DNA of 60,901 nucleotides from an uncultured bacterium (GTDB lineage Bacteria > Bacillota > Clostridia > Oscillospirales > CAG-272): positions 1-60,901 of the forward strand of contig CAMEJM010000010.1 in NCBI GenBank assembly GCA_945920215.1. The letters are read 5' to 3'. Each line of letters starts with the position of its first letter. The stretch's first letter is position 1. Both the position numbers and the translations under genes were made by a program. The notes under the pieces were generated by a model. The model made no database searches. It was not told the origin of the DNA and saw only the letters and a program-made list of their open reading frames with translations. Positions 28,886-39,342 of this stretch are shown one piece after another.

Positions 28886-29998
28886 ATGGCAACCAAGAAA
28901 GCAAGCGCCAAAGCGGAAGCCAAGGCAGCCGCCCCCGCCGATAAGAAAGCGGCGCTGGAAAGCGTTATCACAAGAATCGAACGGGACTGCGGCAAAGGCT
29001 CGATCATGCGCCTGGGCGAAAATACCCATATGGAGGTCAGTGCCATTTCCACCGGTTCCATCGGCTTGGATATCGCGCTCGGCATCGGGGGCGTGCCGCG
29101 CGGCAGAATCGTGGAAATATACGGTCCGGAATCCTCCGGTAAAACGACGGTCGCCCTGCACGTTGTGGCAGAGGTGCAGAAGACCGGCGGCGAAGCCGCG
29201 TTCATTGACGCGGAACACGCGCTCGACCCCGTTTACGCCAAGAATCTCGGCGTAAACATCAACGAATTGCTCGTCTCCCAGCCGGACAGCGGCGAGCAGG
29301 CTCTTGAAATCGCCGAGAAGCTCGTCAACTCCGGCGCCGTGGACGTCATCGTCATCGACTCCGTGGCGGCTCTTGTCCCCAAGACCGAAATCGAGGGCGA
29401 CATGGGGCAGTCCTTTGTGGGCGTGCAGGCACGTCTGATGAGCCAGGCGCTGCGCAAGCTTTCCGGCGCTATCTCCAAGTCCAACTGCGTGCTGATCTTC
29501 ATCAACCAGCTGCGTGAAAAGGTGGGGATCTCTTACGGGAACCCCGAAGTCACCCCCGGCGGCAGAGCCCTCAAGTTCTACGCCTCCGTGCGTATTGAGG
29601 TGCGCAAGGGCGAAGCCCTGAAGAAAGGCGACCAGGTGTACGGCAACCGCGTCAAATGCAAGGTGGTCAAGAACAAGGTGGCGCCTCCTTTCCGCACCGC
29701 CGAATTTGAAATTCTCTACGGCAAGGGCATCTCCAAAACCAATGAAATCTTTGACGCCGCCGTCGCATACGGTATTATTGAAAAAAGCGGCTCGTTCTTC
29801 TCCTATGAGGGCAACCGCCTCGGTCAGGGCAAGGACAACGCCCGCGCTTTCATCGAGAGCGACCAGGCGCTGAGCGCAAAGATTGAAGAACAGGTACGCG
29901 CCGCCCTTGCCGGCGGTGAAAAGCAGGAAGACTTCACTCTGGAGGGTGAGGATGATGAATTCGACATCCGCGACTTCTCCGTCGATGTGGAGGAGTGA
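28886..29998 (+). CDS. recA: Recombinase RecA
   Basis: DNA strand-exchange protein and LexA coprotease (370 aa). Walker [10 protein letters not shown] near residue 80, Walker [13 protein letters not shown], and the L2/MAW region with INQLREKVG and PGGRALKF. The N terminus has a short Ala/Lys-rich extension (about 22 residues) before the conserved core, and the C terminus is acidic as usual. AAAAGGAG precedes the ATG. It overlaps recX at its 3' end. I found no convincing LexA operator in the 57-base upstream gap. Confidence 0.98.
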   Translation: MATKKASAKAEAKAAAPADKKAALESVITRIERDCGKGSIMRLGENTHMEVSAISTGSIGLDIALGIGGVPRGRIVEIYGPESSGKTTVALHVVAEVQKTGGEAAFIDAEHALDPVYAKNLGVNINELLVSQPDSGEQALEIAEKLVNSGAVDVIVIDSVAALVPKTEIEGDMGQSFVGVQARLMSQALRKLSGAISKSNCVLIFINQLREKVGISYGNPEVTPGGRALKFYASVRIEVRKGEALKKGDQVYGNRVKCKVVKNKVAPPFRTAEFEILYGKGISKTNEIFDAAVAYGIIEKSGSFFSYEGNRLGQGKDNARAFIESDQALSAKIEEQVRAALAGGEKQEDFTLEGEDDEFDIRDFSVDVEE

Positions 29999-30590
29999 CC
30001 CGCCGGCGGCGACTCTCACTGCCGTCCGCTGCGGGCGGCAGGCAGGAACTGTCTCTCTGACCCTTGCGCCGAACGGCGGTGAAAACCCTCTCTCCTATAT
30101 TCTCTCCTCGGCGGATTATACCGCTCTCGGCTCCCCGAAAGCAGGAGACGCGCTGAGCGAAGCGGTCTGCGAGCAGATCCGTCAGCTTGCCGGTCGGCGG
30201 GAAGCAATTCTGTACGCCCTGCGCATTCTCGAATGCGGAGACTCCAACCGCCGCACCCTGACCCGGAAGCTCATAAAGCGCGGCTGTACCCCCGCGCACG
30301 CCGCCGCCGCGGTGGAGGAGATGGAAAAGCGCGGTTTTCTCCGTGAAGAAGAATCCGCCGCGCGCAAAGCCGTGCAATGCGCCCAAAAGGGCTGGAGCCG
30401 CAAGCACACCTATGCGTCTCTTCTTTCCCACGGCTATTCCGGAACGGTAGCGGCGCGCGCCATTGCCGCGGGAGAGGAAAGCGGCGAGATCGATTTTGCC
30501 GAGAATCGCCGCACCTTTATTTTGGAGAAACGGCAAAAAGGCATGACCCCGGAGCAGATCCGCGCCGCCCTGTGGCGCGCCGGCTTCTGA
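29952..30590 (+). CDS. recX: Regulatory protein RecX
   Basis: RecA modulator (about 212 aa). The RecX core is clear from [27 protein letters not shown] through the repeated three-helix units ([25 protein letters not shown], ending [10 protein letters not shown]); I cite only short parts of this region as evidence. Start choice: GGAGGG at 29941 precedes the ATG at 29952, which overlaps the recA end by 47 bases; an ATG at 29985 is the alternative and would give 201 aa. Overlap with recA couples their synthesis, as in many bacteria. Confidence 0.85.
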   Translation: MMNSTSATSPSMWRSDPPAATLTAVRCGRQAGTVSLTLAPNGGENPLSYILSSADYTALGSPKAGDALSEAVCEQIRQLAGRREAILYALRILECGDSNRRTLTRKLIKRGCTPAHAAAAVEEMEKRGFLREEESAARKAVQCAQKGWSRKHTYASLLSHGYSGTVAARAIAAGEESGEIDFAENRRTFILEKRQKGMTPEQIRAALWRAGF

Positions 30591-30747
30591 CATCCCGGTT
30601 TGCTTTTCCCGTCTCCGCGCAGCCCCGTATTTCGGGCGCCGCGCCGTAAAAAAGCATCTTTCCCTCTCTTTGGAACGGGGCGTTTTGCACACCCGTAACC
30701 GAATCGATTATCCATTTGAAATATACAATACATTCAGGAGAACTTGC

Positions 30748-32847
30748 ATGGAAACTACGAACAGCATCCCGGAGCGCTTCGGCTGTCGCGTCTTTCATGA
30801 CGACGTGATGAAAGCGCGTCTTCCGAAATCCGTCTACGAATCCATCATGCGCACCATTGCCACCGGACGGGAGATCGACCCCACGATTGCCGACGTTGTC
30901 GCCTCGGCGATGAAGGACTGGGCGATCGAGCAGGGCGCAACCCACTTCACCCACTGGTTTCAGCCGCTGACCGGCGTGACGGCGGAAAAGCACGACGCCT
31001 TTATCTCCCCCGTTTCGCGCAGCCGCGTGATCATGGAGTTTTCCGGCAAGGAACTCATCAAGGGAGAACCCGACGCCTCGTCCTTCCCTTCGGGCGGTCT
31101 GCGCGCCACCTTTGAGGCGCGCGGCTACACCGCGTGGGATCCCGCTTCCTTCGCCTTTGTCAAGGACGGCTCTCTCTACATACCCACCGCTTTCTGCTCC
31201 TATACGGGGGAAGCGCTGGACACCAAGACGCCTCTCATCCGTTCTATGGACGCGCTCTCCCGCCACGCCGTGCGGGTCCTGCGCCTGTTCGGCGATAAAA
31301 CCACCGACCGCGTCAACACCACCGTCGGCGCGGAGCAGGAGTATTTCCTGATCGATAAGAAAGACTACGACGCCCGCCGTGATCTGCTGTTCACCGGCAG
31401 AACCCTGTTCGGCGCCCCCGCCCCCAAGGGGCAGCAGCTCGACGACCATTATTTCGGTCCCCTCAAGACCCGCGTCAGCCGCTTCATGGCGGAACTGGAC
31501 CGCGAGCTGTGGGATCTCGGCATCCTCGCCAAGACCAAGCACAACGAGGTGGCGCCGTCCCAGCATGAGCTGGCGCCCATTTACGCCACCGTCAATCTGG
31601 CAATCGACCAGAACCTGCTGACCATGGAAACCATGAAACGCGTGGCAGAGCGCCACGGCATGGTATGCCTGCTGCACGAGAAGCCTTTCGCGGGCGTCAA
31701 CGGCTCCGGGAAGCACAACAACTGGTCCATTTCCACCGACAGCGGCAAAAACCTGCTCAAACCGGGCAAAACGCCCGCCGAAAATACGCAGTTCCTCCTG
31801 TTCCTTGCCGCAGTGGTAAAGGCGGTGGACGACTATCAGGATCTGCTCCGCCTCTCGGTCGCCTCCGCAAGCAACGACCACCGTCTCGGCGCCAACGAAG
31901 CCCCTCCCGCCATTGTCTCCATGTTTATCGGGGACGACCTGAAGGGAGTGGTAGACTCGATCGTGGCGGGAGAGGAGCACCACGCCTCCGCGCGCTCGGT
32001 CATGAACCTGCATATTCCGTCTATCCCCACGTTTGCCAAGGACACCACCGACCGCAACCGCACCTCTCCTTTCGCCTTTACCGGCAATAAGTTTGAGTTC
32101 CGCATGGTCGGCTCGTCTCAGAACGTGGCAATGCCCAACATTGTCCTCAACACCGCCGTGGCGGAAAGCCTGCGGCAGTTTGCGGATGAGCTTGAAGGCA
32201 AGGAAAACTTCGAGGTCGCCGTGCGGGAGCTGATCCGCCGCACCTTCACCGAGCACAAGCGCATCATTTTCAACGGCAACGGCTATTCTCCCGAATGGGA
32301 AGCGGAAGCAGCGCGCCGCGGGCTTCTGAATCTCCGTACCGCCGTGGAGGCATTCCCCTGCCTGACCGCGGAAAAGAACGTCCGCCTGTTCACGGAACAC
32401 GGCGTGATGAGCCGCGCCGAACTGACCTCCCGCCGGGAAATTCTCTTCGAGAACTATGAGAAAATCCTCAATATCGAAGCCTGCACCATGATCGATATGG
32501 CGATGAAAGACTATATCCCCGCCGTCAACCGTTACATCGCCGAGGTCGCCGAGGTCATCAATGCCAAGAGCGCTGTGCCGGGCACCTCTCACCGCATGGA
32601 GGACGCCGTAATTTCCCGCCTGAGTTCCCTTTGCGAGCAGGCGTTCGACCTGACCGAAAACCTCAAGGCGGAGGCGGCGGGCGCCGCGTCCGAAGCGGAT
32701 ATTGAAAAGAGCGCGGTCGCCTTTAAGGACAGGGTCATCCCCGTTATGGAAGAGCTGCGCCGCGCAGTGGACGCCATGGAGGAATACACCGCCGCCGCAT
32801 ACTGGCCTGTCCCCACCTACGGGCAGCTCACTTTCAGCGTGCAGTAA
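30748..32847 (+). CDS. glnN: Type III glutamine synthetase
   Basis: Glutamine synthetase of the large GSIII class (699 aa), which forms glutamine from glutamate, ammonia and ATP. Class features: length near 700, [30 protein letters not shown], the catalytic-core [20 protein letters not shown], and [15 protein letters not shown]. The ATG at 30748 follows CAGGAGA. It is a single gene with its own start region; a TTGCAC box (30684) is followed by no good -10. A perfect GC hairpin (32880-32903) follows it without a T tract. Confidence 0.95.
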   Translation: METTNSIPERFGCRVFHDDVMKARLPKSVYESIMRTIATGREIDPTIADVVASAMKDWAIEQGATHFTHWFQPLTGVTAEKHDAFISPVSRSRVIMEFSGKELIKGEPDASSFPSGGLRATFEARGYTAWDPASFAFVKDGSLYIPTAFCSYTGEALDTKTPLIRSMDALSRHAVRVLRLFGDKTTDRVNTTVGAEQEYFLIDKKDYDARRDLLFTGRTLFGAPAPKGQQLDDHYFGPLKTRVSRFMAELDRELWDLGILAKTKHNEVAPSQHELAPIYATVNLAIDQNLLTMETMKRVAERHGMVCLLHEKPFAGVNGSGKHNNWSISTDSGKNLLKPGKTPAENTQFLLFLAAVVKAVDDYQDLLRLSVASASNDHRLGANEAPPAIVSMFIGDDLKGVVDSIVAGEEHHASARSVMNLHIPSIPTFAKDTTDRNRTSPFAFTGNKFEFRMVGSSQNVAMPNIVLNTAVAESLRQFADELEGKENFEVAVRELIRRTFTEHKRIIFNGNGYSPEWEAEAARRGLLNLRTAVEAFPCLTAEKNVRLFTEHGVMSRAELTSRREILFENYEKILNIEACTMIDMAMKDYIPAVNRYIAEVAEVINAKSAVPGTSHRMEDAVISRLSSLCEQAFDLTENLKAEAAGAASEADIEKSAVAFKDRVIPVMEELRRAVDAMEEYTAAAYWPVPTYGQLTFSVQ

Positions 32848-32879
32848 CTCCGCGCAATGCCCCCGACGGACCGTCCCGG

Positions 32880-32903
32880 TTCCGCCGGGCGGAGCCGGCG
32901 GAA
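32880..32903 (+). other. GC-rich hairpin after glnN
   Basis: TTCCGCCGG/CCGGCGGAA stem with a six-base loop. No T tract follows, so it may stabilise the mRNA end or terminate only weakly. Confidence 0.4.
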
Positions 32904-32933
32904 AGGTTCCTCGCGCGTGCGTGCTATTTAAGG

Positions 32934-32962
32934 TTGACATTTGTATTTTTGTATGATAAAAT
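32934..32962 (+). promoter_or_regulatory. Promoter of the repeat-tailed membrane protein
   Basis: Perfect TTGACA (32934-32939), 17-base spacer, TAAAAT (32957-32962). Confidence 0.85.
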
Positions 32963-33019
32963 ACAGTATCAGGTATAAAAACATTTGAATTCCGCATTGA
33001 GAATCGAAAGGGGTTTAGT

Positions 33020-34213
33020 ATGTTTGCAAAATTGATTGAATCGGCGCCGATCATCGGCAATTTGCTCGATTTTGGCACCCTGGCAGCACTGGCGCTGATT
33101 TTTCTCTGCGTCGCCATCCTGCTTCCCAAAAGCGCGGTGCTTCGCAAAATTGAGCATATATTGATCATGCTCGGCTCCGTCTCTGTGATCGCTGCGTCCT
33201 ACGTCACGGTCAAGATGAGCGGAAAAGGCACTTTCGTGTTGGAAAACTGCTTTGCAAGCTATGTCCTGTTGGCGTTTGCCGTTGTGCTGCTGTGGGGACT
33301 GTTCTTCCGCGGGGCATATCTGACGCAGACCCTGTACGGGCTCTTCTCGTGCATCGGCATTCCGTTCGGTCTGTGGGGAATGCTGGTTCCCACATGGATG
33401 AAAGCCGACACATTCGTGGAATTTATCCATACGCCCTCCGACATCATCCGCTTCCTCATTTACGCCGGGCTGTTCTTCATTCCGATCTGGCTGATTGGCA
33501 GCGGCACTTACCGCCTGCGGCTCGGTTCTGTCTGGAATCTGATTGTCGGTATGTGTATATTCGGTGTGGTCGGTCAGTTTGTTGTGGAAGCAAAGATCGC
33601 TTCTTCTTCCGCCGCGCTGAAGCTTATCAGCATCTTTGACGAAAACGGTCTGAACCTTGAAAACGTCAAGTACTTCGGAATTATCAGCGGTATCGCCATC
33701 GTGGTCATTCTGATTGCCGGACTCATCTCCACATTGGTCAGACACGAGAAAGTCGCGGCATCCGAGACTGCCTCGGCAATGGTGCTCCGCGTGGTAGGAA
33801 ACATTCTGTCCGCGGCTGTCTGCCTGGCTTCCATTCTCCTTTTGCCGTATCTGATGAACGCCACCACAAAGGAAACTCTGATCGGACTGCCCAAAGCGGT
33901 GATTTTCCTTGCGCCTGTTGCAGTTGTGGTAATCATCTCCCTGATCACCGCTTTCCTGGCTGAACGCAATGAAATCAAGGTCGCGGTCGCCGCATATGAA
34001 GCGGCATACCCCGCACCTGTTGAGGAAGCGGTCGAAGCAACCGAAGAAGCTCCCGCCGAGGAAGCGGTTGAAGCAACCGAAGAGGCTCCCGCCGAGGATG
34101 CGGTCGAAGCAACCGAAGAAGCTCCCGCTGAGGAAACAGTTGTAGCAGCCGAAGAAGCTCCCGCCGAGGAAGCAGCGGAAGAACCTCGCACCGAGGAAAC
34201 GAACAACGCTTAA
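33020..34213 (+). CDS. Multi-pass membrane protein with acidic repeat tail
   Basis: Unrecognised membrane protein (397 aa) with about nine hydrophobic segments over residues 10-320, then a cytoplasmic-looking tail made of four 12-residue repeats of the type EEAVEATEEAPA and an acidic end. GAAAGGGG lies ahead of the ATG and a strong promoter and terminator bracket it. The tail is strongly negative and disordered, possibly a binding or spacing element. No enzyme or transporter motif is visible. Paralogues with different repeat numbers would be expected if the tail length is adjustable. Confidence 0.8.
   Translation: MFAKLIESAPIIGNLLDFGTLAALALIFLCVAILLPKSAVLRKIEHILIMLGSVSVIAASYVTVKMSGKGTFVLENCFASYVLLAFAVVLLWGLFFRGAYLTQTLYGLFSCIGIPFGLWGMLVPTWMKADTFVEFIHTPSDIIRFLIYAGLFFIPIWLIGSGTYRLRLGSVWNLIVGMCIFGVVGQFVVEAKIASSSAALKLISIFDENGLNLENVKYFGIISGIAIVVILIAGLISTLVRHEKVAASETASAMVLRVVGNILSAAVCLASILLLPYLMNATTKETLIGLPKAVIFLAPVAVVVIISLITAFLAERNEIKVAVAAYEAAYPAPVEEAVEATEEAPAEEAVEATEEAPAEDAVEATEEAPAEETVVAAEEAPAEEAAEEPRTEETNNA
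34022..34165 (+). repeat. 36-bp tandem coding repeat, four units
   Basis: Units at 34022-34057, 34058-34093, 34094-34129 and 34130-34165, each encoding a variant of EEAVEATEEAPA; a degenerate fifth unit follows. Units 1-3 are nearly identical, unit 4 diverged. Confidence 0.9.
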
Positions 34214-34265
34214 GTCTCCCGTGAAACGCGCTGTGCAGGTAAGATGATTTCCTGCACGGATTTGA

Positions 34266-34300
34266 AAGCCGACGGCTCTCCTGCCGTCGGCTTCTTTTCT
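34266..34300 (+). terminator. Terminator of the repeat-tailed membrane protein
   Basis: AAGCCGACGG/CCGTCGGCTT stem with an eight-base loop followed by CTTTTCTT. Confidence 0.85.
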
Positions 34301-34345
34301 TGCCCGTCCCCTCCTGCATTGCGTTTCGCCGCCGGTGCTTCTCCA

Positions 34346-34374
34346 TTGACTTTTTACTGTGTCTGTGTTACCAT
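34346..34374 (+). promoter_or_regulatory. Promoter of the ABC exporter pair
   Basis: TTGACT (34346-34351), 17-base spacer, TACCAT (34369-34374) with extended TG at 34366-34367. Confidence 0.7.
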
Positions 34375-34413
34375 ATCTGTAAACGAAATACATTTGAAAC
34401 GAGGCTTTGCAAA

Positions 34414-35127
34414 ATGCTGAAAATCGAACATTACACCAAACGCTTCGGCGATAAGGTAGCGGTCCACGACCTCAACCTGCACATTGCCCCCGGTGAAATC
34501 TACGGCTTCATCGGACACAACGGCGCCGGTAAGACCACCACGCTGAAAGCCTGCGCGGGGATCCTTGCCCCCGATGAGGGCGAGATCTACATCAACGGCA
34601 TTTCGCTGCGGCAGGACCCCATGACCTGCAAGAAAATGATTGCCTATCTGCCCGACAACCCCGAGTTGTATCCTTATCTGACGGGTATCAAATATCTGAA
34701 TTTCATCGCCGACGTGTTCGGTATTCCCGCCGATACGCGGGAAGCCTCTATCCATGACCTTGCGGCAAGGTTTGAATTGACCTCGGCGCTTGCGCAACCC
34801 ATTTCCACATACTCTCACGGCATGAAGCAGCGGCTGGCACTGATCAGTGCCTGGATCCATGCCCCCAAGCTGATCATGATGGACGAGCCTTTCGTGGGGC
34901 TTGACCCCACCGCGGCGCACCTTGTCAAAGAGATGATGCGGGAGCACTGCGACAAGGGCGGCGCCATCTTCTTCTCCACCCACGTGCTCGACGTGGCGGA
35001 GAAACTCTGCGACAAAATCGCCATTATCCGCGCGGGAGAGCTGCTGCGTGCCGGCAAGACGGAGGACGTCAAGGGAGACGAGTCCTTGGAGGACGCATTC
35101 CTTGACCTTGTGGAAAAGGCGGACTGA
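34414..35127 (+). CDS. ABC transporter ATPase (ABC-2 exporter class)
   Basis: ATP-binding subunit (237 aa): Walker A GHNGAGKTTT (near residue 36), Q-loop region YLPDNPELYPYLTG, signature YSHGMKQRL, Walker B KLIMMDEPFVGLDP, and H-loop STHVLD. The YSHGMKQ signature is typical of the CcmA/YhaQ-like exporter class. Two bases separate it from the permease gene, so the two form one transporter. The substrate is unknown. Confidence 0.9.
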   Translation: MLKIEHYTKRFGDKVAVHDLNLHIAPGEIYGFIGHNGAGKTTTLKACAGILAPDEGEIYINGISLRQDPMTCKKMIAYLPDNPELYPYLTGIKYLNFIADVFGIPADTREASIHDLAARFELTSALAQPISTYSHGMKQRLALISAWIHAPKLIMMDEPFVGLDPTAAHLVKEMMREHCDKGGAIFFSTHVLDVAEKLCDKIAIIRAGELLRAGKTEDVKGDESLEDAFLDLVEKAD

Positions 35128-35129
35128 CC

Positions 35130-36746
35130 ATGCTGAAAACACTTCTGAAACTGAATTTCTACGCTTTCTTTGCCTCTTTCGGCGGAAAGCGCGACAAGAA
35201 CGGCACCGTCAAAAAGCGCTCCTCCGCGAGCATCACCCTCTACTGCCTGCTGTTGGTATTCTGCGCCGTCACCTTTATGAGCCTGTTCGCAGGTATGTTC
35301 TTTACTTTGGGCAGCGCCTTTGCCGGAAGCGAGTACAGCTGGCTGTATTTCTCCCTCATGGCAATCATGGTGTTCCTCATCGACTTCATCATGACCATCT
35401 TCACCGCAAAGAGCCAGCTCTTTGAAGCAAAGGACAATGAAACCCTGCTTGCGCTTCCCATCCGCCCGCGGGACATTCTGATCTCCCGTATGATGCTCAT
35501 TCTTCTGACCGATTATCTGTTTGAGATCATCATTGCCCTGCCGGCGATCTGCGTATGGTTCTTCCTCGGATCGGTTTCGCCGCTCGGCGTCGTCTGCTTC
35601 CTTGTGATGCTGGTGTTCATGCCTCTCTTGGCGCTGTCCTGCGCCTGCTTTGTCGCCTGGCTGCTCTCTCTGGTCAGCTCGCGTATGAAAAACAGCGCCT
35701 ATCTCAACACGGTTCTGTCGCTTGTCCTCTTTGCTCTCTATATGCTGTTCGTCATGCGTATGGAGAACTATGTGCAGGCCATTGTCGCAAACGGCGCCCC
35801 CATTGCCTCCGCCGTCAAAAAATACTTCTACCCGTTTTATTGCTTCGGCGATGCGGCGGCAAACGGAAATCTGCTGTCCTGCCTGCTGTACATTCTGTGC
35901 ATGATCCTGCCCTTTGCCCTGGTCTGCTTCATCCTGGCACGTTCCTTTATCTCACTGGTCACGCGCCAGCGCGGCGGAAAACAGGCGGTATACCGCGAGA
36001 AAAAGCTTAAGGCGAAGAGCCTCTCCGCCACCCTGCTCGCAAGAGAATTTGCTCACCTCGGCTCCAGCTCCGTCTATATGCTCAACGCCGGCATTTCTCT
36101 GATGTTCCTGCTTGCGATTGCGGTTGCGGTTTTCTTCATCCCGGTGAATCAGTTTGCCGGACTTCTGGAGATGTCCTCCGATACTATGGCAAACCTCTTC
36201 CCCTCCATTGCCATCGGGGCGATTATATTCCTCTCCTCAATGACCATGTTCACCGCCTCCTCGGTTTCGCTGGAGGGGCAAAGCATCACTCTGATGCAGT
36301 CCCTGCCCGTCAGCGGGCGCAAGGTGCTGCTGGCAAAGCTGTATATGCACCTTCTGATCGTCCTGCCCGTTACCTTAATCGCCTCTGTTTGCTGCGCCAT
36401 CGCGCTGCCCTGCACCCCCCTGATGGGCGTGCTGCTGATTGCGGTACCGGCACTGTTCAATATCTTCATGGCGCTGTTCGGGCTTTGTATCAACCTTGCC
36501 ATGCCGCGCTTTGACTGGACCAATGAGGCGGTCATCGTCAAGCAGTCCGGCGCCGTCACGGTCACCATGCTCGGCGGGATGCTCGCGGCAATTCTTCTCA
36601 CTGTGATAGCTGTCATCCTCTCGGTGTTCCTGCTGCCCGTCCCCGCCGCCGTCGCTCTTGTCACCCTTCCCGTTCTGGCAGCAGACATTGCGCTGTGGTG
36701 CTATCTGAATCGGAACGGAGACCGCGTTTTCGCAGAACTCGGCTAA
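35130..36746 (+). CDS. ABC-2 type permease
   Basis: Large membrane subunit (538 aa) with about twelve hydrophobic segments in two halves, joined by a charged cytoplasmic linker near residue 290 (REKKLKAKSLSATLLAREF). It has the KDNETLLALPIRPRDILISRM element seen in this family of exporters, repeated in degenerate form as EGQSITLMQSLPVSGRKVLLAK in the second half. Partner of the preceding ATPase. Possible roles are peptide, antibiotic or lipid export; nothing in the sequence decides. Confidence 0.85.
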   Translation: MLKTLLKLNFYAFFASFGGKRDKNGTVKKRSSASITLYCLLLVFCAVTFMSLFAGMFFTLGSAFAGSEYSWLYFSLMAIMVFLIDFIMTIFTAKSQLFEAKDNETLLALPIRPRDILISRMMLILLTDYLFEIIIALPAICVWFFLGSVSPLGVVCFLVMLVFMPLLALSCACFVAWLLSLVSSRMKNSAYLNTVLSLVLFALYMLFVMRMENYVQAIVANGAPIASAVKKYFYPFYCFGDAAANGNLLSCLLYILCMILPFALVCFILARSFISLVTRQRGGKQAVYREKKLKAKSLSATLLAREFAHLGSSSVYMLNAGISLMFLLAIAVAVFFIPVNQFAGLLEMSSDTMANLFPSIAIGAIIFLSSMTMFTASSVSLEGQSITLMQSLPVSGRKVLLAKLYMHLLIVLPVTLIASVCCAIALPCTPLMGVLLIAVPALFNIFMALFGLCINLAMPRFDWTNEAVIVKQSGAVTVTMLGGMLAAILLTVIAVILSVFLLPVPAAVALVTLPVLAADIALWCYLNRNGDRVFAELG

Positions 36747-36796
36747 AGCACAAAGCGCGCCCAAAGCATTCTTGATACCCTTTGGTTTTTCAGCAG

Positions 36797-36830
36797 CAAG
36801 GGCAGACCGCCGCGGCGGTCTGCCCTTGTT
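36797..36830 (+). terminator. Terminator of the ABC exporter operon
   Basis: Perfect 15-bp stem CAAGGGCAGACCGCC/GGCGGTCTGCCCTTG followed by TTCTCGTTTG. It lies between convergent genes; the minus-strand side lacks a T run. A second small stem CCAAAG/CTTTGG with TTTTT lies at 36761-36790. Confidence 0.7.
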
Positions 36831-36886
36831 CTCGTTTGTGCGGCATCGCAGGCGCCGCCTTTTTCTTTTTGCGTTATCTCGTTACG

Positions 36887-38098
36887 TTACAGGTTCAGCT
36901 TCATATCGCCGTCCTTGACCCAGCCGAGGCGACGGAAAAGCATATCAAAGCCCACGGAAAGCGCGGCGGGCAATACAACGCAGAGCAGTACCACGCCCAC
37001 CCAAAGAAGCGCGTTCTTTTCAGTGGCGGAGGTCACGATACCGAAAGGTCCCACCAAACCGCAAGTCCCCATTCCGGCGGCAACGCCCACACAGCGCAGC
37101 TTGAACACGGTGGTGGAAAGCGCCCCGCACACAGCGCCCGCAAGCGTGGGCGCAATCCAGATGCGCGGGTTGCGGCAGATGTTGCCCATTTGCAGCATGG
37201 AAGTGCCAAGCCCCTGTGCCACAAGACCGCCCGCGCCGTTCTCACGGAAGGATGCGGCGGCAAAGCCCACCATCTGCGCGCAGCAGCCCACGGCGGCGGC
37301 GCCGGCAGCGAGATACAGGCTGTCGGGAGTGGAGGAAGCGGCTATCAGATCCGCGCTAAAAATCACGGAGCAGATAGCTGCGGAAGAAATCGGGAGGGTC
37401 AGGATAATTCCCACCGCCGCCGCGACCACGGCACCCATGATCAGAGGGGCAAATTCGGTGGCAATCCCGATGAAATTGCCCGTCCAGTACATCAGATACG
37501 CAATCGCGGGGCAAATCAGGCGCGCGGCGCCGTACCCTACGAGAAGCGTGACAAGCGGAGTGACCAGAATATCCACCTTGGTTTCCTTGGAAACCGCTTT
37601 GCCGCATTCTGCCGCGATGATCGCCACGAAAAACACGCCCGCGGGACCGGCGGCAAAATGGCTGCCGTTGACGGCGGCGCCCATGGCGTTGGAGAGCGCG
37701 CCGACAACCGTACAGGAGAAAATGACAAGCGGCGGCGCTTTCAGCGTATAGGCGATCGCCGCGCCGATTGCCATGCCCGTTGCCGCTTTGGCATACGTTG
37801 CGATCTGATTTAAGAAATTCCCGGTCGGATCACTCTGAAAAATCAGCTTGCCGACCTCGGAGAGAATGGTTCCCATCAGGAGCGTGGCAAACAGCGCCAG
37901 CGCCATGGAGCCCATCGCGTCGATGAAATACCGCTTGGCGGAAATCTCAATGTTCTTCCGCTTTAAGAATCTGAAAAAAGCGTTTTGTTCGGGGGGTGTC
38001 TCCGGCTTTTGTGCCGATTCTGCCTGCTGCGCGGCGGCGGTGCTGTCCTGCACGGCTTCCGCCGGTGCCTCCGGCTGTTGCGTCTTTGGCTCGTCCAT
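36887..38098 (-). CDS. PTS EIIC-type membrane protein (PTS_EIIC_2 family)
   Basis: Membrane protein (403 aa) with a disordered Ala/Gln/Pro/Glu-rich N-terminal tail (about 45 residues) and about ten membrane segments including SAKRYFIDAMGSMALALFAT and GTSMLQMGNI. It fits the PTS_EIIC_2 family, which resembles sugar-specific EIIC subunits. No EIIA or EIIB gene is adjacent, so phosphotransferase coupling is unproven and it may act as a stand-alone transporter. GGGAGGG lies eight bases ahead of the chosen ATG; an upstream ATG is poorly placed. Confidence 0.8.
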   Translation of the reverse strand: MDEPKTQQPEAPAEAVQDSTAAAQQAESAQKPETPPEQNAFFRFLKRKNIEISAKRYFIDAMGSMALALFATLLMGTILSEVGKLIFQSDPTGNFLNQIATYAKAATGMAIGAAIAYTLKAPPLVIFSCTVVGALSNAMGAAVNGSHFAAGPAGVFFVAIIAAECGKAVSKETKVDILVTPLVTLLVGYGAARLICPAIAYLMYWTGNFIGIATEFAPLIMGAVVAAAVGIILTLPISSAAICSVIFSADLIAASSTPDSLYLAAGAAAVGCCAQMVGFAAASFRENGAGGLVAQGLGTSMLQMGNICRNPRIWIAPTLAGAVCGALSTTVFKLRCVGVAAGMGTCGLVGPFGIVTSATEKNALLWVGVVLLCVVLPAALSVGFDMLFRRLGWVKDGDMKLNL

Positions 38099-38288
38099 GC
38101 AAAAATCCCTCCCTGTCGTCATGACTGCAAATATCTGTGAAATTTATTATCATTTTAATTGGCGGCGCGCTTTGTGTCAATAGAGAAAAACACCGATTGT
38201 CCCGCCGCCCGCCGTCGTCTTTTCGTCACAGGTCACAGCCATTGACAATCTTTTCACACTTTGCGGCTTCGCCTTGACTCCGCCCACA

Positions 38289-38322
38289 CGAAAAGTTCCC
38301 CCACGCCGCACGGCGGGGGAAC
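38289..38322 (-). terminator. Probable nnrD terminator
   Basis: On the minus strand GTTCCCCC/GGGGGAAC with an inner GCCG/CGGC stem, followed by TTTTC, about 90 bases past the nnrD stop. Confidence 0.65.
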
Positions 38323-38412
38323 GCAACGGAGACTGTTTCCGAGACGGTTTGTACTTTCAGCGCCCGACGGGCAGGGGGCTTTCCTCTCCCCGCCCTGCAG
38401 ACCTATCTTTCC

Positions 38413-39303
38413 TCACAGGTCTGCCGCCCGAATCCGTTTGATGGCGGCGGGAATGGCCCGCACGGTGTCTGAGGCAACCATGGCAATATCGGTGTTCTCC
38501 GCTTCTGCAATCTCTCCGGCAAGTCCGGCAAGATACGCGGCGCAGGCGGCTGTCTTTGCCGTCGGCGGCAGATAGCCGAGCATACCGGTCAGTATCCCCG
38601 TCAGCACGTCGCCGCTGCCCGCGGTTGCCATTCCCGCACCGCCGCGGCGCACGGTATAGATTTCCGTTCCGTCCGTGACATGGGTATCGGCGCCTTTGAG
38701 CAGAACCACGCAGCGGTGCCTCCGGGCAAATTCCGCGGCGACTTGCGCCGGATTTTCCAGAACGGCGGATACCGCAAGCCCCGACAGACGGCTGAATTCC
38801 TTGGGGTGCGGTGTGAGAATCACGGAACAGGCAGTGTGGTTCAGGAGACACGTCTCGCGGGAGAGGGCGTTCAGCCCCCCCGCGTCAATGACAACGGGCA
38901 GCGTCTTTTCGGTCAGCACATAGCGAAGTATCTCAAGATAAACCGGATTCTCCTCCCAGCCCATGCCGATACCGAGCGCGCGCACGCCGTCAAGCGCGCG
39001 GTCGATCGCTCCCTTATCGCACAAGGCGGAGCCGCCTTCGTCGGGCAGCGCGCAGAGCGTACTCTCCAAAAGATACGGCGCAACGGCGCCCGCAAGTTCG
39101 GCGGGGACCGCCAAACGGACCACCCCGCACCCCGCCCGCAGGCTCGCGGCGGAGAGGTTGGCGAGCTTGGCGGCGCCGCTGTAAGCGAGAGAACCGCCCA
39201 GCAGGGTCACATATCCGAAGCTGCCTTTGTGGCAGTCGCGCGGGCGGGGACGAAACGCCTCTTGCAGCTCCGAAAGAGACAGCTCCTTTTCTTCGGGTTT
39301 CAT
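38413..39303 (-). CDS. nnrD: ADP-dependent NAD(P)H-hydrate dehydratase
   Basis: Metabolite-repair enzyme (296 aa) that dehydrates S-NAD(P)HX using ADP. It has the ribokinase-like YjeF C-terminal fold with KGSFGYVTLLGGS, DAGGLNAL, LTPHPKEFSRL, VLLKGADTHV and the catalytic AGSGDVLTG. The epimerase half (NnrE) found fused in many bacteria is absent. GGGGAGGA precedes the ATG. Single gene with its own promoter and terminator. Confidence 0.92.
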   Translation of the reverse strand: MKPEEKELSLSELQEAFRPRPRDCHKGSFGYVTLLGGSLAYSGAAKLANLSAASLRAGCGVVRLAVPAELAGAVAPYLLESTLCALPDEGGSALCDKGAIDRALDGVRALGIGMGWEENPVYLEILRYVLTEKTLPVVIDAGGLNALSRETCLLNHTACSVILTPHPKEFSRLSGLAVSAVLENPAQVAAEFARRHRCVVLLKGADTHVTDGTEIYTVRRGGAGMATAGSGDVLTGILTGMLGYLPPTAKTAACAAYLAGLAGEIAEAENTDIAMVASDTVRAIPAAIKRIRAADL

Positions 39304-39342
39304 ATTCCGTTCCTCCCCTTGACACAGGTTTTATCCGCATTC

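Noticed and set aside
30748-30748. Upstream start of glnN at 30670
   Set aside because: It lacks a Shine-Dalgarno and would overlap the likely promoter area; the ATG at 30748 has CAGGAGA at correct spacing.
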